Assembly: GCA_030267565.1 (NCBI GenBank) | Contig: BRXU01000005.1 | Coordinates: forward strand, 3,599,501-3,663,500 | Reading direction: 5' to 3' | From: Pleodorina starrii | Taxonomy: Eukaryota; Chlorophyta; Chlorophyceae; Chlamydomonadales; Volvocaceae | DNA length: 64,000 bases | Shown: positions 1 to 11,066 of the stretch, one piece after another | How positions within the stretch are numbered: position 1 is the first letter of the stretch | Layout: each line of letters begins with the position of its first letter | Notes under the pieces: generated by a model | The model's database searches: none | Seen by the model: the letters and a program-made list of their open reading frames with translations, nothing else | Told to the model about the DNA's origin: nothing | Made by a program: the position numbers and the translations under genes

Positions 1-768
1 GGCGCTGCAGCGGCTGTGCTTCACTCGGCTGGGCGGCACCAGCCGCAGCGTCGGCGGCAGCTCGAAGCCGTAGGCCCCACCCCGCTTTCCGTTGTTTGTG
101 CTTTCCGGCATCATGTCCGCTTGCGCGGCAGTACCAACGCATGCAGTCATGCACTCATGATCACATGGGCGTCGGCACCTTGCGAGGTTGCGACTGGAGG
201 CTGGCAGCCACAGGCTTCCCTGGGGCGTGGTTCGCAACGCCCACTGGGGCTGGGTTCACAGCTCTGGCGCCGTGGTGCCCTTTTCCGCCTGCGTGGTGGC
301 ATTCTCAACTGCAGGTGCTGCACGCCTTGCAATCTGCGGATCGGGCGGTGCGGCTTCGGTTCGGAGGGACGACGCAGGCTGTTTTGGGCGCTGGAAGGCT
401 GTCACAAACGGGCGCTGAATGGCGCACGACTCGAATGGCGCGCTCCCAGATTGATTGCGCTCGCAGATTGCAAGAGCCCAATGTTCAATAGAACGACTAT
501 GACTGAAAACGAGATTTGAGACTGGTGGGGTTACACGTCATGATTTCTATCGCGGTGGTCGAAATGGACGCGAAGCGCAGGCTATTCCTTTGCTCGTTGT
601 CACGGTCCACAACCAGTTGACAACTGGCCAGCGACTGCTGTTGTTTTATCTCATCGCTACTGGCAAAGCGCGAGCAGCGGCCGCGAGCGGCCCAAAGCCG
701 GGACTGCGGCCCAGTGCAAGGGTCCCACGTATCCGCATCTGCATACGAACTCCTCCGACAAGCAGGCA
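1..768. other. Intergenic, no gene recognised
   Basis: Several overlapping open frames exist (the longest runs from about 16 to 519), but none shows a domain, repeat structure or splice pattern that I recognise, and frames on both strands are equally open, as expected of GC-rich DNA. The right end of this stretch is the left target-site copy of the Mutator-like element. Confidence 0.5.
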
Positions 769-777
769 CTGTTGCCC
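769..777. repeat. Left 9-bp target-site duplication of the Mutator-like element
   Basis: CTGTTGCCC abuts the outer end of the left inverted repeat and is identical to 7843-7851. Confidence 0.85.
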
Positions 778-950
778 CCTACCAGGCACTGGCGGCACCC
801 TAGGCTGCGGCACCCGAAGAGTGACCATGCAAACTGCAAGTGTTTGAGCTTGTAATATGTTCTTCATATAGCTACGGATGACAATGTTAACCTTAACTTA
901 ACAGAAGCATACATAGAGCGAGGAAGAAGCCCATTGCGTGATGGATGACG
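778..950 (+). repeat. Left terminal inverted repeat
   Basis: This is the inverted counterpart of 7709-7842 plus 2708-2743. The few differences include G/A at the base matching 7732 and C/T inside the GGGC/TTTCTTCC stretch. Because this copy is intact, it shows what the interrupted right copy looked like before the LINE inserted. Confidence 0.85.
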
Positions 951-1490
951 CCGCCGCCGCCGCCGCAGCAGCAGCAGCAGCAGCAGCCACCGCCGCCGCC
1001 GCCGCAGCAGCAGCAGCCGCAGGACCTGGCATTTCAGCCATATGACCCAGCGCCCAACAGCGCAGTGGGCCGGGCTTTCAGAGAATTGTGCAGGGAGTGG
1101 TTCCCCTGGTCTCCCAGGAACACTACACAGGCGGACCGATTTGCCATGATTCCACAGCTTTCCGACCGCCAACTCTACCACGTGGATGGAGGCCACAGCC
1201 TCGCACTGCTGGATGGCACCTGCACCGGATGCCGGAAAACCCGCTCGCACACGTACACCAGCGTGATGCAGAACCCGTTAACATGGCTGCGCTGTTGGGC
1301 GCTGGGTCATATGACTGAAATGCCAGGTCCTGCGGCTGCTGCTGCTGCCGCGGCGGCGGCGGCGGTGGCGGCGGCGGTGGCTGCTGCTGCTGCGGCGGCG
1401 GCGGTGGCGGTGGCTGCTGCTGCTGCGGCGGCGGCCGCGACTACTGCGGCGGCGGCTGCGGCGGCGGCGGCGGCGGCGGTAGACCAGCGG
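949..1490. repeat. Foldback structure with GCC/CAG-repeat arms
   Basis: The left arm (949-1066) consists of GCC and CAG runs followed by a unique stretch of about 47 bp. The right arm (1284-1490) is the reverse complement of that stretch (1289-1335, one mismatch) followed by CTG and GGC runs. About 220 bp of unrelated sequence separates the arms. The right arm has a longer trinucleotide tract than the left. It could be a small foldback or MITE-like element nested in the Mutator-like element, or part of the element's subterminal structure. I could not find a target duplication because both borders are simple repeats. Confidence 0.65.
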
Positions 1491-2743
1491 CGACTGCGAT
1501 GCAATGAGTGGGGTTGGAAGAGCGGACCTTATGAAATGCAGGGTGACAGTAGGAATCAATAGGAATCAGAACCGGTCTGTCCTACGGGTAGTCGGAACCT
1601 TTACGAGCAAGGAGCTTCGGTGCGTTCAAGCAATAACTCACCCGGAGGGGCGCCAGCTCCGTTGTTGCCCCCCTGTCCGTGGTAATAGTGGTGGTAGTGG
1701 TGGTGGTGAATCTCCACTGTATGGGTGTCACCTACGAGCAGCAACATCGTCGTCTGTGAACGCGTATTAAAGCATTTCATCTCAACGCAGAGCATGAGCC
1801 TTCACAACTACTCACCGAAAGATGTCCTGGCAGCGGCGGCGGTATTCCGCGGGACGTCGGGCGTCGCGTCCGGCGAGACCAGATTGATCACGCCAGGCGT
1901 CCCGTCCGGCGACACCAGGTTGACCACTACTGCAAATGGAATGAGACAAACCAATAAACCAAAGAAATTGTCTAGGGTGTGTACGACGGGAGACTGCAAA
2001 TTACGAGAGTTGTCCTTCGCAGAGTCCAAGGCCTGGCCTGTTTCCGAGACGCGGCGGCAGAGGCCTCTAGACAAATGCTCTGTGAGTGACGTTATCTGGT
2101 GGCTGGCCCAGCGGCAGACCCGGTGCTGCAGCGGCGGCTGCGTGCGTTGGTGTGGAGGGCTCTTCCTCCTCGGATCCCTCCTCCTGACCCGCCTGGTACA
2201 TATTGTATGCATACATGATAGGAACAACACTCGCGTAACCTAACGCGGTCCGACGCCGAAACGCGGAACAACAAAGCAGGGGGCGGGGCATGTCGTCAGA
2301 GCCACGCTTCTGGGCCCTATAGGCTCACACGGGCCCGGTGACTTATTGCCAACTTGCCAGTACCGAGCCTGCAGTGTTTCTAGCATACCATCCGTTCAAA
2401 TTGAGGCGTGATGACATCCTTCCTTGCCCTCCAGCAGCCGTGGGCCAAAGTCGCCGACCCACGGTTCTCTTGTCCTCGCGGACGTGCGCTGCGATACTCT
2501 GTAATGATTGCAGTCTACCACATTTCAATGTTAGGCGATCAGGGCGTTGGTTTCTGCGCGACTCACGGCCCAGCCGATGGCGACGCTTTTAAGTTTCGAG
2601 TCCAGATTTCTAGAGCATTCGTGGGCCGTCATATATTTTAGTTGACATCGTTAAAAGCATTCCTGTATCTTTGGTTGTTGCATACATCTCTTGTTTTGCA
2701 ACATGGTCGTCCATCACGCAATGGGTTTCTTCCTCGCTCTATG

Positions 2744-5700
2744 TTAACGGGTGTTACACTGTGGGCGACTCGCCCTGAGACAGGACGAGCACCGGGGGCC
2801 CTGACCGGGCCGAGACACAGCGCAGGGGCGGGCGCGCGGCTACGTCCGTCTGTTCCGCCGCGCGCGCCTCACTCCCTCACTCGCGTCAGCCAGGGGCACC
2901 CACCACGGCCCCTGGCCAACCAACTCAGCGGCGCAGACGACTGCGGGCCGCGCTTAGCGGGAGCCACGCGAGAGGCGTCACACACCTCAACCAAAAACGC
3001 CTACCAAGACTAGCTACCACCCCCCACCTGGCCAGCCTCCTCGCGCGCTCACGGGGCTCTAGAGCTCTACGCAAAGAGTGCCTCTGAACGCCCTCTACCC
3101 CTGGGGCAGGGGCCCACGACAACGGGCAGCCCAGAAAAAAACCGAGGCAAAGAAAGCCCACCTAGGCCCCCAGACAAGGTCCCTCACGAGAACGAGGGGC
3201 TGAGTCCCCTCACCAAGGGCTCCCACGAAAGCCAGCACAGCAAGGAGCCCAACTGCCACAACGAACACGACAACCAAGGTGCTGCTGCAGGAACCGCTCA
3301 CTAAAGCACCCAACCGCACGTTGGCCCGCCAGGCGGCCTCCTCCTGGGGGCTACAGGTTCCCCGACACTGCCCAGCGCGGGGCAAAACAAACACCCACGG
3401 CCGCGGGGGGGATGACAAGCCGGCGCGGCGCCCCCCTGGAAAACCCACTACGGGGCACGGCTCATAGGCGCTGCCTGCCCTCGCCTACCACGCAGAGAAA
3501 ACCTGCCCCTCCGTCCCTGGCCGCCTGCGGAGCCCAGCACCACCTACCCTCCCTCTGCAACCCCTCCCTCTCCACCTCTCCCTCTCCCTAAAGCGCCAAA
3601 ACTGCAGGCCTCCCGCGCCGCACTCCTCAGCCGCCAGACAGCACAAAACCGCCCCTTACTCCTCGACGGGCCCCGTCTCCCGGGAAGAGGGTACACACCC
3701 ACACTCACACCAGACAAAGCACACAGGCCTGCTCCTTCCCCTCCCTGCTAGCCCACGAGACCCTCGGCCAGAAAACCCTTGCCCGCACGCCCAGCCCTCC
3801 CCTTGCCCACCGCCCTTCCTGCTCTCCTCACTCCACTCGCCCTCTCCAGGCTCCCCCTCCAGCCCTCCAATCCCCCCCACCCTCCTCCCCCCCACCGCCC
3901 GCTCCCTCCTCCCCTCCAACCAACGCCCCTGCCCCGTCACTAGCACAGCTGCTTAGGCCGTGATCTCCACCGGGGCTGCGCACCGCATTCGCTCCTCAAC
4001 GACCGCTAGGATGGGGTGCTGCGGCCCCACTCTGTCCCAGCCGTGCCGGGGGGTCTCCAGCGCCGCGAACGAGCGCAAGCGCGCCCAGAAGTCCGTCACC
4101 GCGCGGGCGCGCGCCCGGTCCAGCGGCGAGGCTTCGGCTGCACCCCGCGCTGCTGCCGCTGCTGCCCCTACTGCTGCCGCCGCCGCTTCCCCCGCCGCCA
4201 CCTCTCCGGCCCCTGCTTCCTGCGTCGGTGATTCACCCGCGGGGGCGTTCAGCGCGGGTCCCTCCTGCTGTGTTGCCCCTCCCTCCCGGGCGAAGAAGTC
4301 GGTGATGGCCCGCTGGCGCGGTCCCTGTCGCTGGGGCTGCTCTGGCTGGGGCTGCACCTGTTGCTGCTGCTGTTGCTGCTGCTGCCCCGTCGCTGCTGCG
4401 GCCCCATCCCGCCCCTGCCTTCGGGTTGCTGCTCGAAGGCAGCACCTTCCGACTTCCATGGCGGACAGCGCCGCTAGGGCGATCACGTCCCAGGGGGCCT
4501 GCTCACACCCAGGTGGCGCTTGGGCGAGCCAGAGTTGCTGCCGGGTGGTGGTGGCCCCCGCTGCTGCTTGGGGGGGTGGCAGGTGCCGGTCGATCTGCTC
4601 CCGAACGGCCCTCGCGACCGGGCATTCCCAGAAGTGGTGCAGTCGCGGGGAGCAGGGTCGGCCGGCATCGGCCTCCCCATAGGCCCCGCACCCGCACGCC
4701 TCAATGGGCACCCGGGCCAGGTGTGTGTTGCCAGGCAGGGGTACGCCGTCCACCGCTAGGCGCCACATAGTCTCCTTGTTGTCGTTCTCCCAGCGCACTC
4801 CGGACCACAGGCGTGCCTGGGTTGCCCGGAAACGGCTGAGCTCGGCGGCGAGGTGGGGAGGCGCCTGGTTCTCCGGCGTGCTCAGGGCCTCCCGCACAAA
4901 CTCGGTGACCAAAGCCACTCGCCGCTCGCTGGCCGGCCCGTCCTGTAGTTGTGTCGCCTGGCTGACCGTCAGGCGGCGGAGCGGCACTGCGTCCGTTCCC
5001 CCGGGAAGGCGCCACCCCAGTCGCCCGACGATCATGGCCATCACCTGCGCGCAAACTGGCGGTGGCGGTGCCGGCGGTTGCTGTTGCTGCTGGAGTCCTT
5101 CCGCCTCCGCCTGCTGCCGCTGCTGCTGTAGCCTGGTCTCCACCACACCCGCTGCCTCCAGCCAGGCCGGGCTGATATCGTTATGCAAGGCCCCCAGAGC
5201 TGCACGGGCCGTTTCCTTGTCCTGCAGCTGGGCTGGGGTCGCGGCTGGGTCGAGGTGCTCCCGGGCCCACTCATGCCAGGCCGCTCCTTGGAGGGTGGTG
5301 GCTTGGCTGCCGTCCAGTGTCACCCATACCCGTACCAGGTCTCCTACCGTGCGCAGTTTCCTGCATGACGTTAGCCCCGCATGGTATGCTTCCAGGCCCG
5401 GTCGACGGCTGACGGCCACGACGTTTGCGTCGTTGGCGGCGTTGGGCAGCAGCGGGTTGCCCCACAGCGCGGCCCCCCAGCACCAGTCGCCGGGCACCAG
5501 CGGAGATCTGCCAATGTCCTCCGGCGGTGGCAGGTGCCCCAGGGCCCCCACGATCCGGCTGATGTCGGCGGGCAGGTTGCTGCCGCCGAGCCAGGGCCCC
5601 GTGGCCCGGGCGGTTGTCAGGGCCCACGGCTGGAAAGCGGGGTGGACGAGCTCCAGGTAGGCGGACAGTGTGCGGATCCAAGGGTGTAGGACCCTGGCCT

Positions 5701-7702
5701 CACTGCCGGCTGCCACTGCCCCCCCGCCATCCCCGCCTGCCTCCGCGGCCGCCTCAGCTCCCACACCCCCTTCCCCATCTCCTGCCGTCGGCATAGCCTG
5801 CGCCATGAAGCGTACGGCCCAGACCGCGTGGCGCGCGCGAATGTGTTGGGAGAGCGGTAGCAGGCCAAAGCCCCCGGCCGATGGGTGGCCGGCCAGGAGA
5901 CTGCTGGGTATGCCGGTGAGGCGCTGGCCCCGGTCCTCTGGGCCCTGTCGCCGGTCGACTAGGCGGGCCGTCAGCCGCCCGATGTGGTTCAGCGTGCTGT
6001 CCGGGGGCGGCCCGCCGTGCTCCATGTGCCAGGTGACCGTTTGCAGGCCGTAGGCTGACGCAGCGGTGGCCCGGCCAAAGGCCGACAGCGGGAAGCGGGA
6101 GAGCCGCTGCATCCGCTTGTAGGCCCCCGCCAGCATCTTGGGCCAGTCGGGCTGCGGGGGGCTGGGCCGGTTGTCCACCGGCAAGTTCAGGGCTGTGGCG
6201 GTGGTGACCACTTTGAGCCCGCCAATGGTTTCCTGCTGCGGCTGGTGTTGCTGCTGCGGTGGCTGCGGCTGTTGCCTGCCCGCCGGTTGTGGTTGCTGCT
6301 GCGGGTTCTCGGCGCCCACCCTCAGAAGCTCTACTTTATCCAGATTGAGGCGTTGGCCTGATGCCCGGGCAAAGGTCTCCATGGCCTCCAGGAAGGATGG
6401 CACGGACTCCTCGCTCTCGAGCGCCACTTCGGTGTCGTCCGCGAACTGGCAGGCTGTGATGCGGTCTGGAGCACTGGGTAGTAGTCTGACTCCCACGTCT
6501 CGGCTCTGTAGCCAGCATAGCAGGGCCTGAGCGACAAAGAGGTACAGCAGGGGCGCAAGGGGGCACCCCTGCCGCACCCCTGCCTCCATCACGACCAGCC
6601 TCGATTTGAAGCCGTTGACCATGGCTCGTGCCTGCGTGTTGCTGAGTAGCAGCTGTACCCAGCTGCACAGCTGCGGGCCCGCCCCCATCGTCTCCATTGC
6701 GGCCAGCAGGAAGCCACGGTCCACCGTGTCGTATGCCTTCGCGAAGTCCAGGAACGCCAGGAGGCCCCGGCGGTTCTGCTTGCGGAGGAGGTGGGATAGG
6801 TGGCGCAGGAACATCACGCTGGCCCCGATGAGTCGTTTGGGGAGGAAGGCCGATTGTTCGGGGGAGATGACGCTTCCCAGGGCTGGGCCCAGGCGGTTGG
6901 CCAGCACCTTGGCGAGCAGACGGTAGTCTGAGCACAGCAGCGTGATGGGGCGGTAGTTACCGGGCTGTTTGGGGTCGCCCTTCTTGTAGAGCACCGTGAT
7001 AACGCCCTCAAGGAAACCGGCCGGCACCTGCCCCGTCATGCCAATGGCGGTGAATAGGCCGGCCATGGTGGGGCCAATGGCGGACCAGAACTTGCGGTAC
7101 AGGTCGGCTGGGATGCCATCCCATCCTGGTGCCTTGCCGGGCTGGCTCTTGACCAGCGCGACTCGCAGCTGTGCTGCTGTGATGGTTTTGGAGCCCAGCT
7201 GCTCATCCGCCTCAGTGGGGAGCCTGATGTTGGCCGCAGACAGCTGTGCTAGCACCGCCTGTCGAGCATCGGGGCTGACGAAAGTGGGTGTCCGGCAGAT
7301 CTCGGCCCAGAAATCCGCTACGACCTGCGGCAGTTGTGCTGGATTGGTGACCAGGCGACCGGTGCGTGCTTGGAGCGCGACTGGGGCGGGCTGTTGCTCG
7401 GCCGTCTGGGCTTGCAGGAATGCTGTCAGGGCGGGGCCGGCCCGCTCACCCGCCCGGAGCCAATGGGCGCGTGTTTCTTTCGCTGCCTTGCGGCCGTCCT
7501 CTTGGTGTGCCCTGGCTAAGGCCGCCTGTGCCTCCGCTAATTGCTGCAGCGGCTGGGGTGCTGTGGGCGCTGCATCAACTGCCTGCTGGGCCAGCTGAAC
7601 CGCTGTGAGTGCCTCCCGGGCACGGGTGCCGGGCCGCTGCCTGCGTTGCTGTGCTGCTTTGTTGAGCCGGTGGGCCAGGCTGGCGAGGCGGCGTTTGAAG
7701 GG
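2744..7702 (-). mobile_element. 5'-truncated L1-type LINE retrotransposon
   Basis: The insertion interrupts the right inverted repeat of the Mutator-like element. Removing 2744-7702 and one copy of the 6-bp duplication TCTATG (2738-2743 and 7703-7708) restores a sequence matching the intact left repeat exactly across the junction. The body holds a reverse-transcriptase reading frame (3953-7702) followed by a 3' untranslated region of about 1.2 kb (2744-3952) that is G-rich on the element strand. This region has a TGTAA polyadenylation-type signal (minus strand, 2754-2758) near its end and no poly(A) tail. The reading frame is open right up to the 5' junction, so the endonuclease part is missing: a dead-on-arrival copy typical of target-primed reverse transcription. 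Confidence 0.88.
3953..7702 (-). pseudogene. LINE reverse transcriptase, 5'-truncated open reading frame
   Basis: The frame is open without a stop from the 5' junction at 7702 to TAA at 3953-3955, about 1,249 codons; there is no believable initiation codon because the N-terminus is cut off. Seen in order: an Ala/Gln/Arg-rich linker (7260-7700), then reverse-transcriptase motifs including PGKAPGWDGIP, NYRPITLLCSDYRLLAKVLA, LDFAKAYDTVD, GVRQGCPLAPLLY and the catalytic FADD box (about 6450). Poly-Gln linkers follow, and near the C-terminus there is a CGCG...H...C cluster resembling the zinc-binding module of L1-clade polymerases. Two short ITDFFAREGG / AVTDFWARL-like repeats end the protein. The apurinic-type endonuclease expected upstream is absent. 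An intact long frame suggests recent insertion. Function is established for the family; activity of this copy is not expected. Confidence 0.88.
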
Positions 7703-7842
7703 TCTATGTATGCTTCTGTTAAGTTAAGGTTAACATTGTCGTCCGTAGCTATATGAAGAACATATTACAAGCTCAAACACTTGCAGTTTGCATGGTCACT
7801 CTTCGGGTGCCGCAGCTTAGGGTGCCGCCAGTGCCTGGTAGG

Positions 7843-7851
7843 CTGTTGCCC
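7843..7851. repeat. Right 9-bp target-site duplication of the Mutator-like element
   Basis: CTGTTGCCC directly follows the right inverted repeat and is identical to 769-777. Confidence 0.85.
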
Positions 7852-8542
7852 GATACCGCAGGGCAAAATGCACGTTATATAACATATTGACTATAACAAC
7901 TCAAATCAAGACGGGCTGAAAGCGCCCTGGGTAGGTCGCGCACTTCACGTTCCGGCGTGCTAACATGTGCTAACCGCCCAACGGCCCAACGAACAGTACC
8001 TGACCAAAATGCCTGAGAGTGGCAAGAACAGCAAAACTAACGAGATTGACGCGTTGTGTCAACAACGCACTGTGTCGTGACAAGGCGACAAGCTCGGCTC
8101 GGGCTACATGCTGCTGCCGGGCAGATAGAGGGCACAGACGAACCAGGCCGGCATGGCAGGGAACAAATGTTGGATTCCGAAGTTGGAAGTTGGATGTTGG
8201 CTCAAAGGGTCAGTCATTCTTACTCGTTGATCCGGCGCACCGGCGGGCATTGCCGCACTGCGCGCGGAGACAGACAGCCGGAGACAGCCAGAAGCCCGAA
8301 GATGGACAGCTTGGATGAGAACACTTTCGACTTCCCATTGTTGAAACTTTATAGCATTTTACCATCACGTGTTCTAACGTTGCCTTTTTGTTCGAAATGC
8401 GAATCGTCACTGCATATGACGGTGACGGTGTGACTCGCTGACTCCGGACCGTCGCCTGGAGAAATGTGACTTGAGAAGAAGCAATATAATGTATCTGTAT
8501 TAAATACTTATGGGAGAATATATAGTGTGAGGAAATCTGAGC
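7852..8542. other. Intergenic region upstream of the ankyrin-repeat gene
   Basis: No coding sequence was recognised. Sequence composition becomes AT-richer from about 8320 to 8540, which probably covers the promoter and 5' untranslated region of the gene starting at 8543. An AT-rich stretch with TATATA lies at about 8518-8526, too close to the ATG to be the main core promoter. Confidence 0.4.
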
Positions 8543-10881
8543 ATGTCGCTCCCGCGCGGTGCCTCGTGGGACTCGTTGACGCCGGAGCTCGTCGAGCTTG
8601 TCGCCAGCTGCCTCCCTCCAAACGAGGTCGCGTGCACGCTGCGCCTCCTCAACAAGTCCCTCGCCAAGCAACTCCAGCGTTGGACTTCGGTGACGCTGTC
8701 GCGGCCGGTGCCGCCCCACGCCTTCGCCCGCCATTGGGGCGACGAGCGCGTCACACACGCCCTACCGCGCAAGCAGCGGCAGCGGCTCCTGTGCCTCACG
8801 GCCTGCAGCGGCGCCATCTCCAACCTGGACGTCGCCGTCTCGGCAGTCGGCTTCCCGCTAACAAAGGAGGTCTTCCACGCCGCCGCGGCGTCGGGCCACG
8901 TGCACGTCTGCGAGTGGCTGCACGACCGCCGCTGCCCGCTCCATGGCTATATGGCAATACAAGAGGCCGCAAAGCTCGGCCACGCCGCCGTTGTGCGGTG
9001 GCTGCTGTCGCTGCACCGACCCGACCCCGGCTTGCGCTCCGTTATGGCATCGGCCAGCCTGGTGTCTGCCGCCGAGGGGGGCCACCGGGATCTCTGTGAG
9101 GAGCTGCTGGTGGCGGTCTGGGCGCGGCGGCACCTGCTGAGCCTCGCCGTGTACAAGGCCGCGGCGGCGGGCCACGTGGGCCTCACCGACTGGCTGCTGG
9201 CGCAAGCGGCCACGAGCCACGACGGTGGTTCCATCAACGACGCCGTGCTCCTCAGCTGCGCCGCCTACGGCTACGAGCTCCCTGCGTTTCAGCGGCTGTA
9301 CCACGCCCGGATGGGCAGAGGCGGCGCCGGCGGCAGTAACATGGCCGTGGCGGCAGCCGCGGACGAGGACTTTGGCTGGCTATGTGGGCCTGATGTCGCC
9401 TTCGCAGCCATCGCCAGCCCCAAGCCCGACTGGCGGGCCAAGTTCGAGTGGCTGGAGGCGGCGGCGGGCTGCCGTCTCCGTGGTAGCGCCGCCACTGTCG
9501 AGTACGACATGCTGCCCAGCGTCGGTGGTACCGCCGAGCCGCTCGCCGCGGCCCCGACCCCGGAAGACGCCCTGGAGCGCATCGCCTTCCTGCGGGGCCT
9601 GGGCCTGGCCTCCTTTGACCGCCTGGCGCACCGCTTGTTCCGAGCCGCCGTCACGAGCGCCAGTGCGCCGGTGCTGAGGTACCTGCGAACTGCCGGGCTC
9701 TTTAATCTGCAGGACACCGGCCTGACGGCGGTGGCGGCGGAGCGCGGCCATGTTGCCGTACTGGTGGAGCTGTTGGCGGCGGGGTACGACATTGGTCCCG
9801 GGGACGTGCGCATCGCGGCGCGCGACGGGCACCTGCACGTGCTGCGCTGGCTGGCGGGGCTGGAGGAGGGGGCGGAGGCGGGGGCGGCGGAGACGGCGGG
9901 GTCGGAGGCGGGGACGGCGGCCAGAGGCGCGCTGCGGGAGGCGATGGAGGGCGAGGATCTGATTGCGCACGCGGCGGAGTCAGGCAGCTTGGAGCTGGTG
10001 TCCTGGCTGCGGGATAAGGGCTGCCGCTTGGACGAGCGTGCGTTCACCGCGGCTGCGGAGGTCGGCCACGTAGCGATGCTCGAGTGGATGGCGGCGGGGG
10101 GCTGCCCCATGGGGGTGAGTGCGTGGACGGGCGGCAGGCGCAAAACTGCGAGTGCCTAATACCTGTATTATATATATGAATTTTGACTCTTTTCCCCCAC
10201 ATTACGGTAATCGCGCACGAAAGGCGGGTCGAACCGCACAACTGGCTGCAGGGATGGCTGAGTTGGGGGCCTTGGGGCATTCGCAGCGTTGACAGGGGGC
10301 TGGACGTTTGATATCGTGGCGCCATGGCGCGCAGCCATGTCGCTTCACCTAACCATGTTTCCCTCCCCCGCCCGCCGCTGCCGCTGCTGCAGGACAATGG
10401 CGAGCCCTACCTGGCGGCGGGCCGCAACGGCGACTTCGCGGTCCTGCGCTGCCTGCGGCGGCTGGGCTGCCCCTGGGACCCACACGGCCACACCTTCAGC
10501 TTGGCGGTGTGGGACCCGAGCCAGAAGCCATGCAGCCTGGCGGTGCTGCGCTGGCTGGTCGACCAGGGCTGCCCGGTGGACTGGAAGGCCGCCGAGATCC
10601 GGGCGCCAGTGCATGCAGCGGACGGGGTGATGGACTGGATCCGCAGCCAAATGCCGGCGGCGGCGGCAAGCAACCAGGCGGCGGCGGCGGCAGCGCACTT
10701 CCAGGAGGCGACGCCAACGGCGGCAAGCAGCAAGGCGGCACGTGGCCTGGCGGCGGCGGCGGAAGCGGCGGCAGCACACGGCCAGGCGGCGGAGGCGGCG
10801 ACAAGCGACCGGGCGCCGAACGGCGTTTTGGGCGTAAACGGCCCAGCGGCGGCGAACAGCGAGGCGGCGAATTGGGATTAA
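8543..10881 (+). CDS. Ankyrin-repeat protein with F-box-like N-terminus
   Basis: There are two exons, 8543-10114 and 10393-10881. The intron starts GGTGAGT and ends CTGCAG, and both sides are phase 0, giving 686 residues. Residues about 8-45 (SLTPELVELVASCLPPNEVA) resemble the short F-box-like helix pair that begins many Chlamydomonas ankyrin proteins. From about residue 108 to 580 there are repeated ankyrin-type units (AAAASGHVHVCEWLHD, AAKLGHAAVVRWLL, AAAAGHVGLTDWLL, AAEVGHVAMLEWMAAGGCP, AAGRNGDFAVLRCLRRLGCP). The last about 80 residues are Ala/Gly/Gln-rich low complexity. Such proteins form protein-binding solenoids; if the F-box is real it may be a substrate adaptor of an SCF ubiquitin ligase, which is inference. 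A TGTAA signal lies 180 bp after the stop (11062-11066). The family is large in this lineage, so no orthologue is named. Confidence 0.8.
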
Positions 10882-11061
10882 TGAGGCGTTCGCTTGGGCA
10901 CGCTTTCCGCGGTTTGGGCTTCGTTCGGCCGCAGCAGTGCCAGGTGCGGTATGCGCCGGCGATCTTTTTGGGTCTACTGCAAAATGGGTTCATCCATTCA
11001 TGAGGCGACACGCGTGCACTCCAGAAAGGGCGCCGCATACCGCAGGACTTCCTGGTCCTCT

Positions 11062-11066
11062 TGTAA
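11062..11066 (+). terminator. TGTAA polyadenylation signal of the ankyrin-repeat gene
   Basis: TGTAA is the usual volvocine polyadenylation signal. It lies about 180 bp downstream of the TAA stop at 10879-10881, with no other gene in between. Confidence 0.5.

Larger units (their letters stand above)
778..7842. mobile_element. Mutator-like DNA transposon, non-autonomous, carrying nested insertions
   Basis: The ends are long inverted repeats. Both begin CCTACCAGGCACTGGCGGCA when read inwards and match almost base for base for about 170 bp. The left repeat is 778-950. The right one is 7842 back to 7709 and continues at 2743-2708, because a LINE interrupts it. The element is flanked by a perfect 9-bp direct repeat, CTGTTGCCC, at 769-777 and 7843-7851. 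Long inverted repeats with a 9-bp target duplication are typical of Mutator-like elements; family membership is inferred from this structure only. After removal of the LINE about 2.1 kb remains. I find no transposase, so it looks non-autonomous. Minus-strand open stretches around 1808-2291, with two near-identical short direct repeats at 1858-1925, could be captured host sequence, but this is weak. Confidence 0.85.

Noticed and set aside
3095..3946. Gly/Arg-rich minus-strand frames in the LINE tail
   Set aside because: They lie downstream of the reverse-transcriptase stop codon in the G-rich 3' untranslated region and have no domain.
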